A stretch of 64,000 nucleotides of DNA from Trichopria drosophilae (lineage: Eukaryota; Arthropoda; Insecta; Hymenoptera; Diapriidae), in the NCBI GenBank assembly GCA_030407085.1, contig CM059586.1, positions 100,391,501 through 100,455,500 of the forward strand, given 5' to 3'. Below, one piece after another: positions 1 through 13,399 of the stretch. The translations under genes were made by a program, and so were the position numbers. Each line of letters opens with the position of its first letter. The first letter of the stretch is position 1. Below the pieces are notes generated by a model, which did not search any database, was not told the DNA's origin, and was given only the letters and a program-made list of their open reading frames with translations.

Positions 1-957
1 TAAAGAGAAAGTAAATAACCCAAGTTTTAGGTATGTGCCAAGTATGTGAATGTAATGTTTTAAACATTGCATTTTACTGTGGCCATTCAAACTAAAAATC
101 ATTATTTTTTAAGAGCACACTAACATGGTAATATCTTTCTAATCCTCAGCCCTTCTTTCTGTAAGACTTTTTCTTCACTATACAAACTGGTATATGATGA
201 ATTTTTCTACAAGAAGAACGGACAGGTCAATTAAATCATTACACATACATTTATTGGCATATGTTTACACATTTTTCGTGGAAATGTTGACAATATTTCA
301 CACGAAAAAAGTTAGTGTTTAAAGATTAAACACGATGACACTGAATTTGTAAATGCTGAATGTTAAACCCTTTCATTTTTACATGAGACATTTTATCTAG
401 GGAATTTTTGAAACATTTCTAGTATGACATTCTTGACTTACAACAAAAATACTCCACTAGGTATGTTTTCATTGGTTGTAGAACTTTCCAAATGTTATTA
501 ATTAAAATTACATTATTTTTTGTTGTATTTACACATATAACTCTGTTAAAAAATAAGTGGCTTCACTTTTTTTACTATTTGTGGTCTTAACAAAAATTTC
601 TTGAAAGTTGAACATTAAAAGTTCCATGGAATTCCTCATATATCAAATATTGTGACGATCTTTTCTTAATGATTGTTAGCTTAATTGACCTAATGCATAT
701 ATAATCTACTTTAACACCCCCTATAAAATATTTACATAAAACAAGTTATGCAAATGTCCGGAAAGTGCATGTAAACCATTGTTTGATGTCAGTTTAAGTA
801 TCCCCGAAACAGCTATATTTATAAATTTACAAAACATTATCACAAACATTATTTCTTTCTGAACAAAGGAATATCAAATGGACTTGAAGATTGCGGTGCC
901 TTGAATATTACCTTAGACAAGGTAATGATGGTAAAAGCCTGTGCATTTATCATTGAT
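1..957. other. AT-rich non-coding stretch
   Basis: No gene, RNA or structured repeat is recognised here. The sequence is strongly A+T-rich with scattered short homopolymers. It ends at the TTAA (958-961) that flanks the first piggyBac-like element. Confidence 0.5.
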
Positions 958-961
958 TTAA

Positions 962-1768
962 CCCTTTGAAGCATACATTTTTCTCATCGCGGAAAACATC
1001 TGAAACTGATTACTCGAGGGTTTTCGGGGTCGCTGATGACAAATCCGGACTCAGATTTTCAGAATTCAAGATGGCGGATCCAATATGGCGGACCAAATTC
1101 AGGAAAAGTTACTGGATCGAGCTGAAACTGGGTACTGGGGGTTTTTAAAGAAGCTCAGCTTCAGATATTGAAAATTCAAAATGGCAATTCTAACTTTGCT
1201 AACCAAATTCATGAAATCACTGGTGATTATTATAAAAAGATTAAAAGATCCCGTGTGTAACTACCGATTTGAGCCGAAAAGGAAACTTTTTTTTTTAATT
1301 TGGTCCGCCATATTGGATCCGCCATTTTAAATTTTCAATATCTGAGACTGGATTTATGATCAGCCACCCAAAAAGTCCCCGAGTTCCCAGTTTCAGCTAG
1401 TTCAAGAAACTTTTTCTAAATTTGGTCCGCCATATTGGATACACCATCTTAAATTTTTAAAATCTGAGGCCGGATTCGTAATCTGCGACCTTGAAAATTC
1501 TAGTATACCATAGGTTGCAAAAATACATTCAATACTTTTCCTACTAATACTTTTTTATTGTAAAAAGTGTTGTTTTTCAGTATTTATTTAGTTATTTCAA
1601 TAAATTTGCAGCAAATATTGACTAATTGCACATAATTTCAGGTTTTTTGATATATTATGATATTAAAATAACAAAAAAGAGAATGAGTCTATCAAATTTT
1701 AACTTAAAAACGAAAAAAACCATGAGGAAATAGGTGGTATAGATTCTATACCATCATGCAGGAAAGGG
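962..1768. mobile_element. piggyBac-like non-autonomous element (MITE), copy A
   Basis: The 807-bp interval lies between two TTAA tetranucleotides (958-961 and 1769-1772), the target duplication of the piggyBac superfamily. Both ends read CCCTTT inward (CCCTTTGAAGCATAC on the left; CCCTTTCCTGCATGA as the reverse complement of the right). No transposase frame is present, so this would be a non-autonomous relic. Its left subterminal part closely matches, in inverted orientation, the right end of the element at 61982-62721, which supports one family. A short open frame at 966-1148 lies inside the repeat and is not considered a gene. The superfamily call rests on TTAA plus CCCT ends only. Confidence 0.65.
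1024..1495. repeat. Inverted pair of GGCGGATCC-type modules inside MITE copy A
   Basis: Modules containing ATGGCGGATCCAATATGG run forward at about 1024-1210. Reverse-complement versions (CCATATTGGATCCGCCAT) run at about 1290-1495. Each orientation holds two degenerate units of roughly 120-130 bp, giving an internal foldback. Related single modules occur near 4480, 5015, 9055 and 62600. Confidence 0.6.
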
Positions 1769-1772
1769 TTAA

Positions 1773-4700
1773 ATTCACTATACTATAAGTTTTACGTGCT
1801 AATTAGGAAACTGTAATGAAATTTTGAAAATTTAATAGGGTAAATCGAATATATCTGACCAATGTTTAAATATCATTGTTATTTTATTAGACAATCTAAC
1901 TAGAGTTTGCTTATGATTGATGATAACGAATTTAAAGAATATTTTGCAAAATTGAAAATAATCTTCAACCGTAGGAGATTAAAATTTGAAAAATATATCG
2001 AGTTCTATTCTATTTAATCTTGTTACTACGATATTTTTATATCAGTCGTAATCTACATGGGGATATTTGAACGGGACGTGTAAGATTTAATTATTATCGT
2101 CATGTAATAATAGCGATGAATCATCGGTAATAGACAGAATTTGCTAAGTTGGTGTTTAAACACGAGCAAGTCTAAAATTAACCAAAAAACTTGATTTCGC
2201 GAAGCAATTTTGATTTTAGATGTTACTGCATTCACATTGATCTTTTTTCTTTTATACTCGGTAAATAAAAGGACGAGCGTTTCCTCCCATCTTTCGCATC
2301 TCTCTTTGATTTTAATATATTCTAAAAAAGACCATGTGTATTAAAACTGCAATTCTTGAAGCTATATTCGAAAGGTTTTGTTAATGAACTTCATGATAAG
2401 TAAGTCTTAATTCAGAATAGTTCAATTGAATTTTGAATCATCTGAAACAAGAATAAAATTATGCTAAACAAAACATTAGCCTATTTTTCCTAATTAATTC
2501 AAAAAATTTTAGAACAAGTCATTATTACTTATTTTATGAAATTTTCGGTCAGTTCTGAATTAATGTCTTAATGTCTAATGTTCTGAATTAAAATTTGCAT
2601 TTTCTAGAAAACCGCCTATATTAATTAAAATTTCCTTTACAGAGCCAGAATTTTGATAATTTTATTCAGTCATTTTTAATTTATGATTTTTAGTAAAATT
2701 TCCTGCAATTTCAAAATTCTTAAAATTTTCAATTAAGCAATTCTATTATTATGCAAAATGTCCACTAGTTCGATTCACTGTATGATGAACCGATGTTTAC
2801 TAAGAAAATAGCATTTTCCTAATTAAACAAAAAATATTTTCAAAATGCACAGAAATTCTCATTCATTAATTCTGGTTATCGTTAATTCGAAAATCAAAAT
2901 CAACTGTGAAATGACTCCTGATAACCAGCTGTCTTAAGATTTCTTTATGATATAGATAATATATTTTATGAAAAATGTTAAGTAATTTGAAAAGGATGCT
3001 GAAAATACAAATCGAAAGTCTGATTAGGAAAATGTCTAAACTTATAATAAAATTAGAACCACTTTGAAATTAGTTTCGTCACTTAAAAACACTGGAACGT
3101 AGTCAGTATTCATTGCATTGAACCCGCTATTTCGATATTATAATCGATATGGTATTTTAAAAATTTTTGTATGTTTGCCTTTTTTTTATAAATAATAATT
3201 GCCGGCAATACATTGAGCGGCATTTTTGACAATATTGCTTGTTCGATACATTAATGAATCCTGTCGATTTACATACCGTCATATGCCGCATATTGGCAAC
3301 TGATGTGCATTGCGTCAGTTCATAAGTTTCCTCCAATCTTCATCAAAGTACATTAATATTCGTCAATGTTCCTGAATACCTGTCAAATCTGTTCCTTTTC
3401 GTCTGTGTTACTAACTTTCGTCAATATATGCTGATTTGGATCAATTTTTGTGTTGGTTCATTAACGATCATTAATCTTTCCATGTGAGGTATTACGTGTC
3501 AATGTGTCAATACTTTCCGTCTAATAAAATTTGACTAATTACAGTGGTTATTTAGCTACTTATTATCAAAATATTAGTATTTTCTTAACTTTTTTAAAAT
3601 CCCACATATGCATCACTTCTAACGACGAACATACGTTACTATGGTCCTTCAAAATAGGTAATCTGACATCCCAAATTAATTTTTAGTTACGACAATAAAA
3701 TGTTTTCGAATTTTTAATTTTGACCTTAATTGCATAATTTGTTTGAGTATATAATAACATTTTTATTGCCAAGTGATGAGGCACAGAATGCAGTGATCAC
3801 TATGGTATCACACTTATTATATCACTCTTGCATTCTCCGATGAATCCGTCTTGCTTTCGCCTTAAACATTTCGCACTGAAGTGGAAATTTTGAAGCAGTC
3901 TCGAGGGCCCTCATTTCGACTCAAGATGAATCCGCTTTCCCGAGATTGATAATACCGTTCATTTTAGATCGATTCAAACGGCCAAGAAGTACCTACGTGA
4001 AAGTCGCAACATCCTGAGGGGGATCAATGAAATTCAAATAAAACAAATATATTTTAAATAATTATATTATTCATTCCAACGAAAATAAATTATTTTTTAT
4101 TAGTATTCTGAATAATTACTTTAACCATTTACTACAAAAATGTTTGAATTTTTATGAGCATTGGTTTTTACAAATATGTTTTCAGTTTTTAAAAATTCCA
4201 AATAAACGATCTAATATGGCAAAATAAAAAAGCTTGTATGAAAATGTACAAAACTAAGTATTTAGGGGTTTTCAAGGTCTCTAATAATCTCCTTTCCAGT
4301 TTTCAAATAAATAGTATTTAAATCAAAATTGTTAAAACTCAGAATTTAATCATTTTGGAAAATATTTTGTCAACCACATTGTCTCTACATAATTAGCGAT
4401 TTCAAAAACACCTAAACACTAAATTTTGAAAAATTTGACTAACGTTTTTCTATTTTGTCCGTCATGACGGACACGCCATTTTGAATTTTAAAAAACTGTC
4501 AACGGGGTTATATTCAGCCGTCTCTAAAACCCTCTTTCCAAATTGGCGACAACGAATAGTTCACAACAGGTGAATTTTTATGAAAATAATTTAATTTTTT
4601 AATGTTTTTTTTTGCTATTTACAACAAATTTTAAATCGGAAAAGGTACATTTGACATTTGTTTGTGTTTATAAATATATTAAAAGGATACCAATGTAAAA

Positions 4701-5184
4701 AACTGTTAATATCTTTTGTTTTGCACTTGAGAAACATAAAAATTGATGACGACAAATTTATTATTTCTGTGCTTTATTTTTCAGAGTTAATTTACTTTCG
4801 TACGGAATAATAAGTGTTCTTTTAGGTTTAAGAATTTTTAATTTTAAATAATCAGTGTCAATTTTGATAGGATTTTTCGCGCAGAGTCCAAATAAGTACA
4901 CTAAAACATCAATTTGGACCAAGTTTTTGACCCAACTGAAGGTCCAAATCTTGCTCGGTACATTCAACGATAGCGAGTTTGTGATTTTAATTTCAAAAAG
5001 TTTGTCAGACATTTTGGATCCGCCATTTTGCATTTCTTCATTTTTTTGCATTGAATCCTATAATATAAATGTAAAAAATTTTCAGGAATACGAAATTTAA
5101 CACTTTTAACCTTTAATTTGATAAAAAACTAGGTTCATTGGATATTTTGGCGGCCATATTTGAATTCTTTAAGTATAGTAAGAA
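1773..5184. other. AT-rich stretch with relics of the GGCGGATCC module
   Basis: No gene is supported. Degenerate pieces of the module in MITE copy A are visible around 4455-4540 (CACGCCATTTTGAATTTTAA), at 5013-5032 (TTTTGGATCCGCCATTTTGC) and near 5145-5165. Overlapping open frames on both strands at 4761-5100 have low-complexity, lysine- and isoleucine-rich translations without domains. They read through a module relic. Confidence 0.5.
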
Positions 5185-5251
5185 TAATTTAAGTAGTAAC
5201 AGCGAATCTGGTACAAAGAAACTATTATGTGGGCTGTTACTACTTAAATTA
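5185..5251. repeat. Perfect 19-bp inverted repeat (hairpin)
   Basis: TAATTTAAGTAGTAACAGC at 5185-5203 is followed after 29 bases by its exact reverse complement at 5233-5251. A transcript of either strand would form a 19-bp stem with a 29-nt loop. It may be a tiny foldback remnant or a small-RNA hairpin. No known insect microRNA is recognised in the arms. Confidence 0.85.
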
Positions 5252-5388
5252 CTGCATCCTATGTAAAATCCGCGACTTCAATAATGATTTTTTCTACTTT
5301 CCCACCTGATAAAATAATCGAATTTGGTATGAGGTATTGCAACTCATCATAATCTCTCCGAATTGGACAGTTTAGGAGGTTACACCTC

Positions 5389-5406
5389 GGGGGGGGGGGT
5401 GGGGGG
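5389..5406 (+). repeat. G-run (11 G, T, 6 G)
   Basis: An uninterrupted run of eleven G is separated by one T from six more G in otherwise AT-rich DNA. It could adopt a G-quadruplex, and its exact length may be an assembly uncertainty. Confidence 0.8.
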
Positions 5407-8378
5407 CGCAGAACCACCAACGGTCATGGGCATCCTTTATTTTTAGCAATAACTTTATAAAATCATGATCGAAAATTGTGTACTTTTATTCAGAACATTT
5501 TTCTATTCCATGAAAATGTGTTTTGGCAAACATTGTTGGATAAAACATCAAATATGGTCTGAAACGAACAAGTAAAATTCTTTTTTTTAATTTTCGATGG
5601 ACTCCAACGATGCGACCTTCAAGGACATATTAATATTACATTATATTGTTTGCAGTAATATTGAAAATACACACTGAATATTTCATGATGAAATATGGCT
5701 AAAACAGTTATTAATGTTAAAAAATATCATTTTGCGACCTCAATGAATAAAAATGTTAAAAATTGAAAATTCTCCGTCGTCGTCCCTTCTCACATGACTG
5801 CATTTGAATAAGTGGACAAGATTTATTCCCATCATAAAGTGAATATTCATATTACCTCTACTAGCCCTGCACGCTCCAGACAGTGGTCTCGACCGCTCAA
5901 TAATGTGCAAATTGCTTAGGTGTATCCCGTAAAAATGAACACTCAGCTCCGTTCATAGCACTATATCAAACCCGTTTGCTGCCGTTATGATAAGAACCGC
6001 TGATGAAATAGACTCCAAAACCGCCATATGTCCGCCTTGGAAATGTTCCAGACTTACACGGTTGAGTTTGTTTTTTCTTCTTTAAAAAATTGAATTACGT
6101 TTGATGTATGACAGGTTTCATTTGCGGTTAATTACATTATATACAAAAAATGTGGGTTGTGGTACTTAGTAAACGGCAGTTCGAATGGTATTAGACAGTA
6201 CTTATACATTTCTTAAGGGGAGACACATTCCATTTTGAGTTCTCGAAGTTCAAATGACTGAAGGTTCTTATATATTTTTGTTCTTTAATTTTTAGCTCAA
6301 AAATATACCGAATTAATAGAAAAAAATCACGTCTTTTATTAAACAAAATTTTATTTCTTCAAACATAATAGTACATTTCGTTACGAGGGAAAAAGTGAAT
6401 AAAAATACGCTGGAGCCAATAGCTGTTTCGTAATTTTAACCTTTCCGGATATCGATTTTCGAAATTTCGATCTACACCCGAAATAAACAGAAATCTCAGT
6501 AGTTATGATCCATACCTACTTCCAATAAAACAGTGTGAAATATTACTACTTATATAAAATCACATATTTTATGGAAATAAACAAAATTGCAGATATAAAA
6601 TACAATTAATGATTGGAAATATAAATGTTATTTATATCTATTTTTTATATTTTTATAATATGTACTTTTGACATATTTATATTTAGTAGATATTAAAATA
6701 AATTTGAAAGGTAGGAAATGAGATGTTGAGTTACATGTAACATCACAATTTTATACCGTATTCGAAATGTCGGATCCAACATGGATATTCCAATTCGATA
6801 TAAACTCCTTTATTCATGTGAGAACGTCGAGGATTACGGGAACTAAAGATTACAAGAACCGGATATCATACTATTCGAGTGAAAACACAACAAAATGTAC
6901 GTAAATAGTAAATTAGTAAATGTACGTAGTAGTATATTGACTTTGCTTGTTGTTTTTATGAAATTTAATTGAATGAAAGATTTTGTCCTAACTATACACC
7001 AAAAACTTTCATACATAAAAAAGTATTCTTCCCCTTAATCGGTGTCTGACCATTTCACGACTCATACTACTTCCCATATGTATGCTGCAGAATAACAGGC
7101 AACTTTAGAAATCTCTTGAGCTTTTTAAATGAGTGTACTAATTCAATCAGTATAATACGCGATTATTTAAAACTTAAAAATAATTTATTATTAAACTTAA
7201 CTTATTATTAAAGTTAAAGCAATTTCTCACGGGCAAATTTGTTTATATAATAATTTTATTTTGAAACAAACAATGGTCAGAATAAGCGATATATTATGTT
7301 AATAATTGTAAATGCTCATTAATTCATTATTAAAATCAATAATGCATACAAAAATTTAGATAAAAAATTGAACCTCTTATATTATTCGTAATGTGTCAAA
7401 TGCTCGGTTTAATCATTCATATTAAGAACCATTTTTGTAACAGACTTCGGATCTCGAAAATTTGAAAACACCCAGATAATACGCATACTTTAGAGGATCG
7501 CGAATAAATTTTTCTGTCACATGAAAATTCACAGATTCGTTGAATTATGCATTTCGTTAAACCAGCGTTATCGTAGTTTCATATTATCCAACACGCCTGA
7601 GTTAATCCAAGTAAATATACGATAGGTCGCTAAGCGTTTTTCATTTCTCGTCTTTTTAGAAGCGATTCCAACTAGATAATTCTTCATGCATTCGGTCTTT
7701 GCAACTTTAAGTAATATTTTCATACTTAAATTCTATGTTTCTAAAGTTAAATTTAATATTTCCAACCAAAAACATAAACTACTTTGAAGCAGTAATCTAA
7801 TTTAAATTGGTAATGAAGAGTACTCAGCGATTTACACCATGAAAATAATATGCAAACTGGAAAAGTTATTTTATGAATAAGTAAATACTGTATAAATAAA
7901 TAATCCAATTAATGATTCATTTTCATAAAATTAATTCTTACATATTTCCAAGACTTCTTTTCTGATTAAAAATGGAGCTTTCAGTAGAAGAAGTTACGCT
8001 TAAGTTAAAATTAATAGCTCCGTACAAATATGAATCTTAGAAATTAGTAGTATATAACAGCCAACCTTAAACCGTTGTTCTCGAATTATCTTTCTGAAAC
8101 GACTATCACATTGTCTAGCTTAAGCAAATTGCAGGAAAATTTACTACTGTTATCGCCTGCTCTTAATCATTTTCTCTTCCTATACTGCTGGCGAATTATA
8201 TTGCAGAATTTTTTCTTGTTAATTACTTATTTTTTATCATTTTTCCGTTCTTTCAGTTTTATGGCGTTTGTAACCGAATGATTTATAATTGTGCATTTTG
8301 TTTATTTTTTAATTTCTTACTTATTTCTTATGTGATGGGACGTTTTTAGCCTCCCTTTAGTACACCCTTAACGACATC
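5407..8378. other. AT-rich non-coding stretch
   Basis: No gene is recognised. It contains a weak TTAA-bounded repeat candidate (listed separately) and otherwise only short A/T tracts. A 68-residue frame at 8075-8281 is leucine- and serine-rich and aromatic but has no recognisable domain or splice context. Confidence 0.45.
6217..7034. mobile_element. Possible TTAA-flanked MITE with GGGGA ends
   Basis: TTAA at 6213-6216 is followed by GGGGAGACAC, and the right side ends in TTCTTCCCC followed by TTAA (7035-7038). The ends thus share only GGGGA plus a gapped AGA. TTAA boundaries with short G-rich inverted ends fit a piggyBac-like MITE, but the match is short enough to be chance in AT-rich DNA. 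Confidence 0.3.
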
Positions 8379-8384
8379 GAACCG

Positions 8385-8545
8385 ATGAGTTATCAAACCC
8401 CCAATATCATCGAATGCATCATCATCAGTATTCGCTATCATCAATCATCAACAACAACCATCATCCGTCATCTCTGTCGCCATTGCCATCATTCATATGA
8501 ATCTTTATTGTACAACAATCATCTCCGTCAGTCATCGGCATTATG
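8385..8545 (+). repeat. Imperfect CAT/ATC trinucleotide-rich tract
   Basis: The stretch is rich in CATCAT, ATCATC and CAACAACAAC interspersed with other triplets, which keeps a 68-residue frame open (8385-8591; Ser, Tyr, His and Arg-rich). It is best read as a degenerate microsatellite, not an exon. Confidence 0.55.
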
Positions 8546-8591
8546 CACGAATATACCTCGTCATTCGTCCAGATTATCCTATAATTACTAG

Positions 8592-10230
8592 TATACATCA
8601 CGAGTTAATTGTATTTTGCCATGAAATATTTAAACTGTTAAAACTCTTCAACTTACAGTAACTCGAGTAACTTAACTAACAGGTGAAAGTACAGGAGATT
8701 AAGTTCAAATCTAAAATCAGTTAGCTTTAATGAATGGCTATTATATTACCTGCTATTAAACAGGTATTTCAATGTAGAAGGTAACTTAAGATAACCGATA
8801 AATATGATGATAATATATAATATTAAATTTTCGTAAGGATTGAATGACATTGGTCCTGCCTATTTCATTCTAATTTTAGAGAAAGTAGAACAATTGACAT
8901 TGAATAAATATAAAAGAAACCCAAGAACACTGATAGTTTCGCGACTGTATTTAGTAAAGTAAAGATTACTCATTCTGACCAAATTCAAATGACTTTATGA
9001 ATCAAAAAGTAAACAATATGATTTAGAGCTTTTTTAACTAAGATTTTAAAAATTCCAAATGGCGAATCTATTAATGATTGCCTGAAAAATTGGTGCGAGG
9101 AACTTTTTTGCTAAAGACCGATTAGCTAAAGTCAGATTTCAAAAAATCAATATGGGGGATCTAATATGAAAATCGAGTTTTAACTGGCTTTGGTACTCGA
9201 AAGTTTTTGTCTGATTACTACTATGAAGTCACATGACATATATTTTTTCATCGTATAATAAATTTCTTGTTTTTAAAAAATATGTATAATAATTATAAAT
9301 TTAGCATTAAGGTTAATTATAATCATATGAGATATGCATAAGAAATATCTATTGTAAACTTCAAAAAAGGCTTGAAGTTTTTCTACATCGTAAAAGTACT
9401 GAAAACTTACAACGAAAATTGTGAAAATACAGTAAAAAAGTACTTGAAAGTACCTTGCAGTAACATGTTGTAATTTTCAATATTTTTAATGTAGATTCAC
9501 CGTAAAATCATTGAATTTATTACCTGAAAAGAAAATTGTGAAAGATCGAAGTAATATGCTCAGATTTTCCGGCAAACATAATTCATTTTCAGTCTTGAAA
9601 ATCTTTTTGCATTTTTCATGACCACAACGGAAGTGTTTCGTCATTATTCTATGTAGGTGGTGATGCGAAATATAAGATTTCCACTCGACACAGATAAAGT
9701 TACAACATTTGTATAAATACATGAAGCACCTGAAAAATCCAGACGTATTGTTCTGTATATATTATTTATTAATATATGGTTATTAACCTATATTACGAAC
9801 AAAACTTTCCTAATTGACTCACTAAGAGAGAATGAGAATATTAATAAAATATTATCTTACTTCCCTGTCAAGATTCCCTTTTACTTCTATTTTTTCTCAG
9901 AGAGATATTAATCTATATAAAAGACACTTCCAATCTACTTGCATTTACTTAATTTTATCAAAATTTTAACTGCACGTCTCAATATTCAGCAAAAAGTATA
10001 ACCTAACCTAAAATATATGACCAAAATTAATGTACAGGAGTTTACTATCGGTATATTGAAATGGATTACGTATTACTTAAACTCGATATTTTTAGTTTCC
10101 TTACTTCCAACTGGATTATAGTGATCTCTAAAAATTTTCATTGGCGTAAAAATACTTTTTCAATAATGTTTTAAACTCTGGACTGGGAAAATGTTGATTA
10201 AGGCGATAGATAGACATATACTACATATTC
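8592..10230. other. AT-rich stretch with a degenerate module relic
   Basis: No gene is recognised. Around 9040-9180 the sequence resembles the GGCGGATCC-family modules (for example CCAAATGGCGAATCTATTAA), heavily decayed. The interval 9486-9722 (-) has an open frame with several Cys and His, but they do not form a recognisable zinc-finger pattern. Confidence 0.45.
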
Positions 10231-10233
10231 TAA

Positions 10234-10393
10234 TGTAATTTTACAACTTAACATTAAAATTTATAATATATGTATTAAAACCGCGATAGAATGTCGTAAC
10301 ATAACAAAATAAGTGTAATTTTACAACACATTATTTAGAAATTTATTGCAATTTTACATTATTTTCGTACTGTAATTTTGTTGTAAAATTACA
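10234..10393. repeat. TGTAATTTTACAAC direct and inverted repeat cluster
   Basis: TGTAATTTTACAAC occurs near 10234 and again near 10314. Its exact reverse complement GTTGTAAAATTACA lies near 10380. The right side continues into CACTTTTAACAGTG, resembling a CACTG-type repeat terminus seen in other insect MITEs. Only one end is clear, so this is called a repeat cluster and not a bounded element. Confidence 0.5.
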
Positions 10394-10409
10394 ACCACTT
10401 TTAACAGTG

Positions 10410-13147
10410 TATGCTTGCACCTTTCAAAAGAATAATGAACTTTTTAGAAATTTATGTACAAAGTATTAAATTGAAATTTCGCCACAATTCACTGTTAATT
10501 CTGGTTTTAATCAATACTCAAATAGTAGTCGCATTGACAGAACCAGTCCTACATAATTAAAGTTTATAATTTATTCGGAAGCAACAAGCAGTAGCCCGAT
10601 TGTTGCATTTATTTATTTAACGACTTCCACTGTAATTTATCAAGTCCAATTAATATTATTTGAACATGAAACGTGAGTTCCTTTATAAATCTTCGTAGGC
10701 AAAAATAATTTTGAAAATCCACGTAACAAGCAAAAAATTGTGATGTTGCCATATGTATGTAGTTTATGATATTATACATAGAAATAAGGTCGAAAAGCGG
10801 TAAGCCGTTAACTTCGTAAATGTCGCACTTAGTTGCCCGCCATAGATTTATGGGGCTATTTATTTACGAACAGACCTTTCAAATTCAAAGCGTACGCGTA
10901 TTTCGCCATTAGCAAGGTTTCCCTCCCACTCTGACCAGACACAAAAATAATATGTGACCAGGATCGCAATAAATATAAAAATAATGGTACGAGAGTCTGC
11001 CGATTTTCCGAAAGGACAAAGTGTGGGTGTGTGTTTATTAAGAGTACCTAATTCAGCAGTTTTACAAAATGGCATACGTTCGTTAGTACTCGACTTTCGC
11101 CGGTGTTAGCACAGGCACGACGGAATATTTGATGTAAATTTTATACAAATATTTGTTTTCCGTGATGGATTGATTTCCAGATTGCTGTTTTACAAGGCAC
11201 GTCGTGATTTTTATGAAATTGTTGTAAGCGTCAGTACCGATAATTGTTCATTTCGAGGGAATATTCAGGATGAAAATCAAATATTGGGGCAGGATAAAAT
11301 CGCGTTAGATTGCGAGAGTCATGAATATTGATTAAATTTCTTTCCTTAGGGGGCGTTTAATTCTGTTTAACTCCTTCTTTATTTTCAGTTTTCATTTCCG
11401 GAATGGGAGAAGCTTCTTCAGACTGAAATGAAAGTAAGTAATTCAGAACTCAGACATTCATACGGAGAGATGTGTCCCATGCGTGGAGATTGTGAATTTA
11501 AAAAACGCGTTTTAAGATTTATTTCAATACGAATGTAAGCTTGATTAATATAATTGTTATGAAATACGTTTTATGATTTAATGCGACAAAGCTTTATTAA
11601 CGGGGAAAATAGATCTATGAAAGAATCAAAGTCTTGTAAAATTCGGTTCTAGTTTGCAATTAGATTATTTAATCGAATGCGTTATTTATTAAAGAGGTAT
11701 GATAGAAAATTTCAGCATTGAAAAGCTTGTATTCAGCAGCAGTAACTAGAGACTTTTTGGACAAATTAGTTCTTGTCGAACCTGTGCACTTAAAAATTAA
11801 CTTATAGACATTAATTTATTCAAAATATAAAAATTCACTAAAATATAGTATCTTTTAACAGTGTTCTAATCAGTATTTGTAGTACAATTTCTCTGAATAT
11901 AAAATAAAGCAGAAAACACTTTGCAAATATTTAAAAATAATTTACAAATTGGAAACAAAAACTCATATTGATAAAAGTAAACAAATCTTAATTAACCTCT
12001 TAAGATGTTAATGAGAATCAAGGAATTTTAAATCACACAGTGTAGCAAATTGCATACGTCGCGGAACGATGTACCCGATACGGTTTGGAGGTGACGTTGA
12101 AAATACCACAGGGAGTTCCTACCAATCAAACCGAAAGCCACAATTGAGAATACAAATAGGTGTTACACTGATGTGACATTTTCTATTTTCGGAATTATTT
12201 TTCCTTTTTTTATCCAACATCCATGTCAAGGGCATTTTCGTTAATTTCGAAAATGTCGAGAATATACTATATTACAAATCTTCAATAAAGATAGCATTTA
12301 CTACATTGTGTAACATTTATGTCCAATTCAATGTTTAGTAGCTTCATGCGTATATCAGAATGTAAAAAATGTTATGAAAGGAAGTTTTTCATTCAAAATT
12401 TGAAGCGAGCGTAAGAAATGTTTCCCATTCATTACGCAACGTACTTGACATTCTTGTCGACATGGCAAAATGTGAACTTCCGAGCCTTTAAAAACTTTCG
12501 AGCCTTGGTAACTTGTGCCCAAAACGTCACGTCGTCGAAAAACGAATTTCAAAAGAAGTCAAAGCTCGTAAACCGCCAAAAGCCAACGAACACGCTTTCC
12601 CGTCTTATAGGAAATTTAAAATTCATTTCTTTCAGGTCTTATTGGACGTCGGGGTGGTTTCCGCTTGATATCTGTGCCAGGTATATTTCCGAATGGGATT
12701 TGAAAGAAAGCTTTTGACGTGAAAATTCCCTAGTGCTCATCGGTATTGCGTCGTTGTCGTGAAATCGACTGCATTCACGGAGCGAGAAAGTAAGCGTCTG
12801 TAAAAATTACTTGAAAACCCTTAGATCCCACGTAAATAAAGTCGACGCTCCTTTCTACTCGTGTTTTCCCAAAGTGTCATGTTCTTCCAGAAATATTGCA
12901 GTTCGAAAAGAGACCGCGGTGAAAATTACTTGGGAGAGTAGAAAAGTCTGAATCAGATTTGTAGGAATAAATGGAAATGTTTGACTGGCATTTCGGATGA
13001 TTTTTATGTATTCGTACGCTAGTAAGTGCACTAAAATTATTTTTTGTAGATCTGTTGACATATTTTTTTTATTTTAGCTCAATTTTTAAATAACTATAAG
13101 TCGACGACAGTATTTAATGTTCTCGGCTTAGTCCTACATCTTGCAGT
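10410..13147. other. Non-coding stretch, no recognised gene
   Basis: A+T-rich with slightly GC-richer pockets near 10800-11110 and 12400-12900. Open frames there (12355-12717 on both strands, 12855-13061 minus) overlap each other and show no domain. No repeats with clear ends are seen. Confidence 0.45.
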
Positions 13148-13256
13148 TACACTGTTACAAATGTCTGATACTTTTATTTTACCGGAGTAACAGAAATTTA
13201 CTAAAACCTGTAACATATTATGCAACAGCATCATAAAATTACGATGCTTGTAACAG
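13148..13256. repeat. Short inverted-repeat element with CTGTTACAA ends
   Basis: CTGTTACAAATG near the left edge and CTTGTAACAG at the right edge are inverted copies of CTGTTACAA. An inner hairpin GCATC...GATGC lies close to the right end. The size of about 110 bp fits a tiny MITE, but no target duplication is evident. Confidence 0.35.
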
Positions 13257-13302
13257 AAATGTAAATATGAATCAGCGAGCGAAGGTGAAGTTAGTTTGGT
13301 TT

Positions 13303-13344
13303 GTCGCCGCTAGGGGCAGACGTGACGTTAACAACCCTACAAGA
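13303..13344. promoter_or_regulatory. Pair of CTCF-like motifs (speculative)
   Basis: CGCCGCTAGGGGCAG and, about 15 bases on, ACAAGAGGCGCCCG each resemble the core bound by the zinc-finger insulator protein CTCF, but each is one G short of the common form. They sit in a small GC-rich pocket inside AT-rich DNA. Binding is inferred from resemblance only. Confidence 0.2.
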
Positions 13345-13399
13345 GGCGCCCGTGATTCCTATTGTAGAAGTTGGACTTTGATTCGATCATAAGTGATTC

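Noticed and set aside
9486..9722. Minus-strand frame with several Cys and His suggesting a zinc finger
   Set aside because: Spacing does not fit a C2H2 or other known finger, and the surroundings are A/T-rich non-coding sequence.
10001..10017. AACCTAACCTAA resembling the insect telomere repeat
   Set aside because: Only two units are present, and a similar pair near 15803 is equally short; no telomeric array exists.
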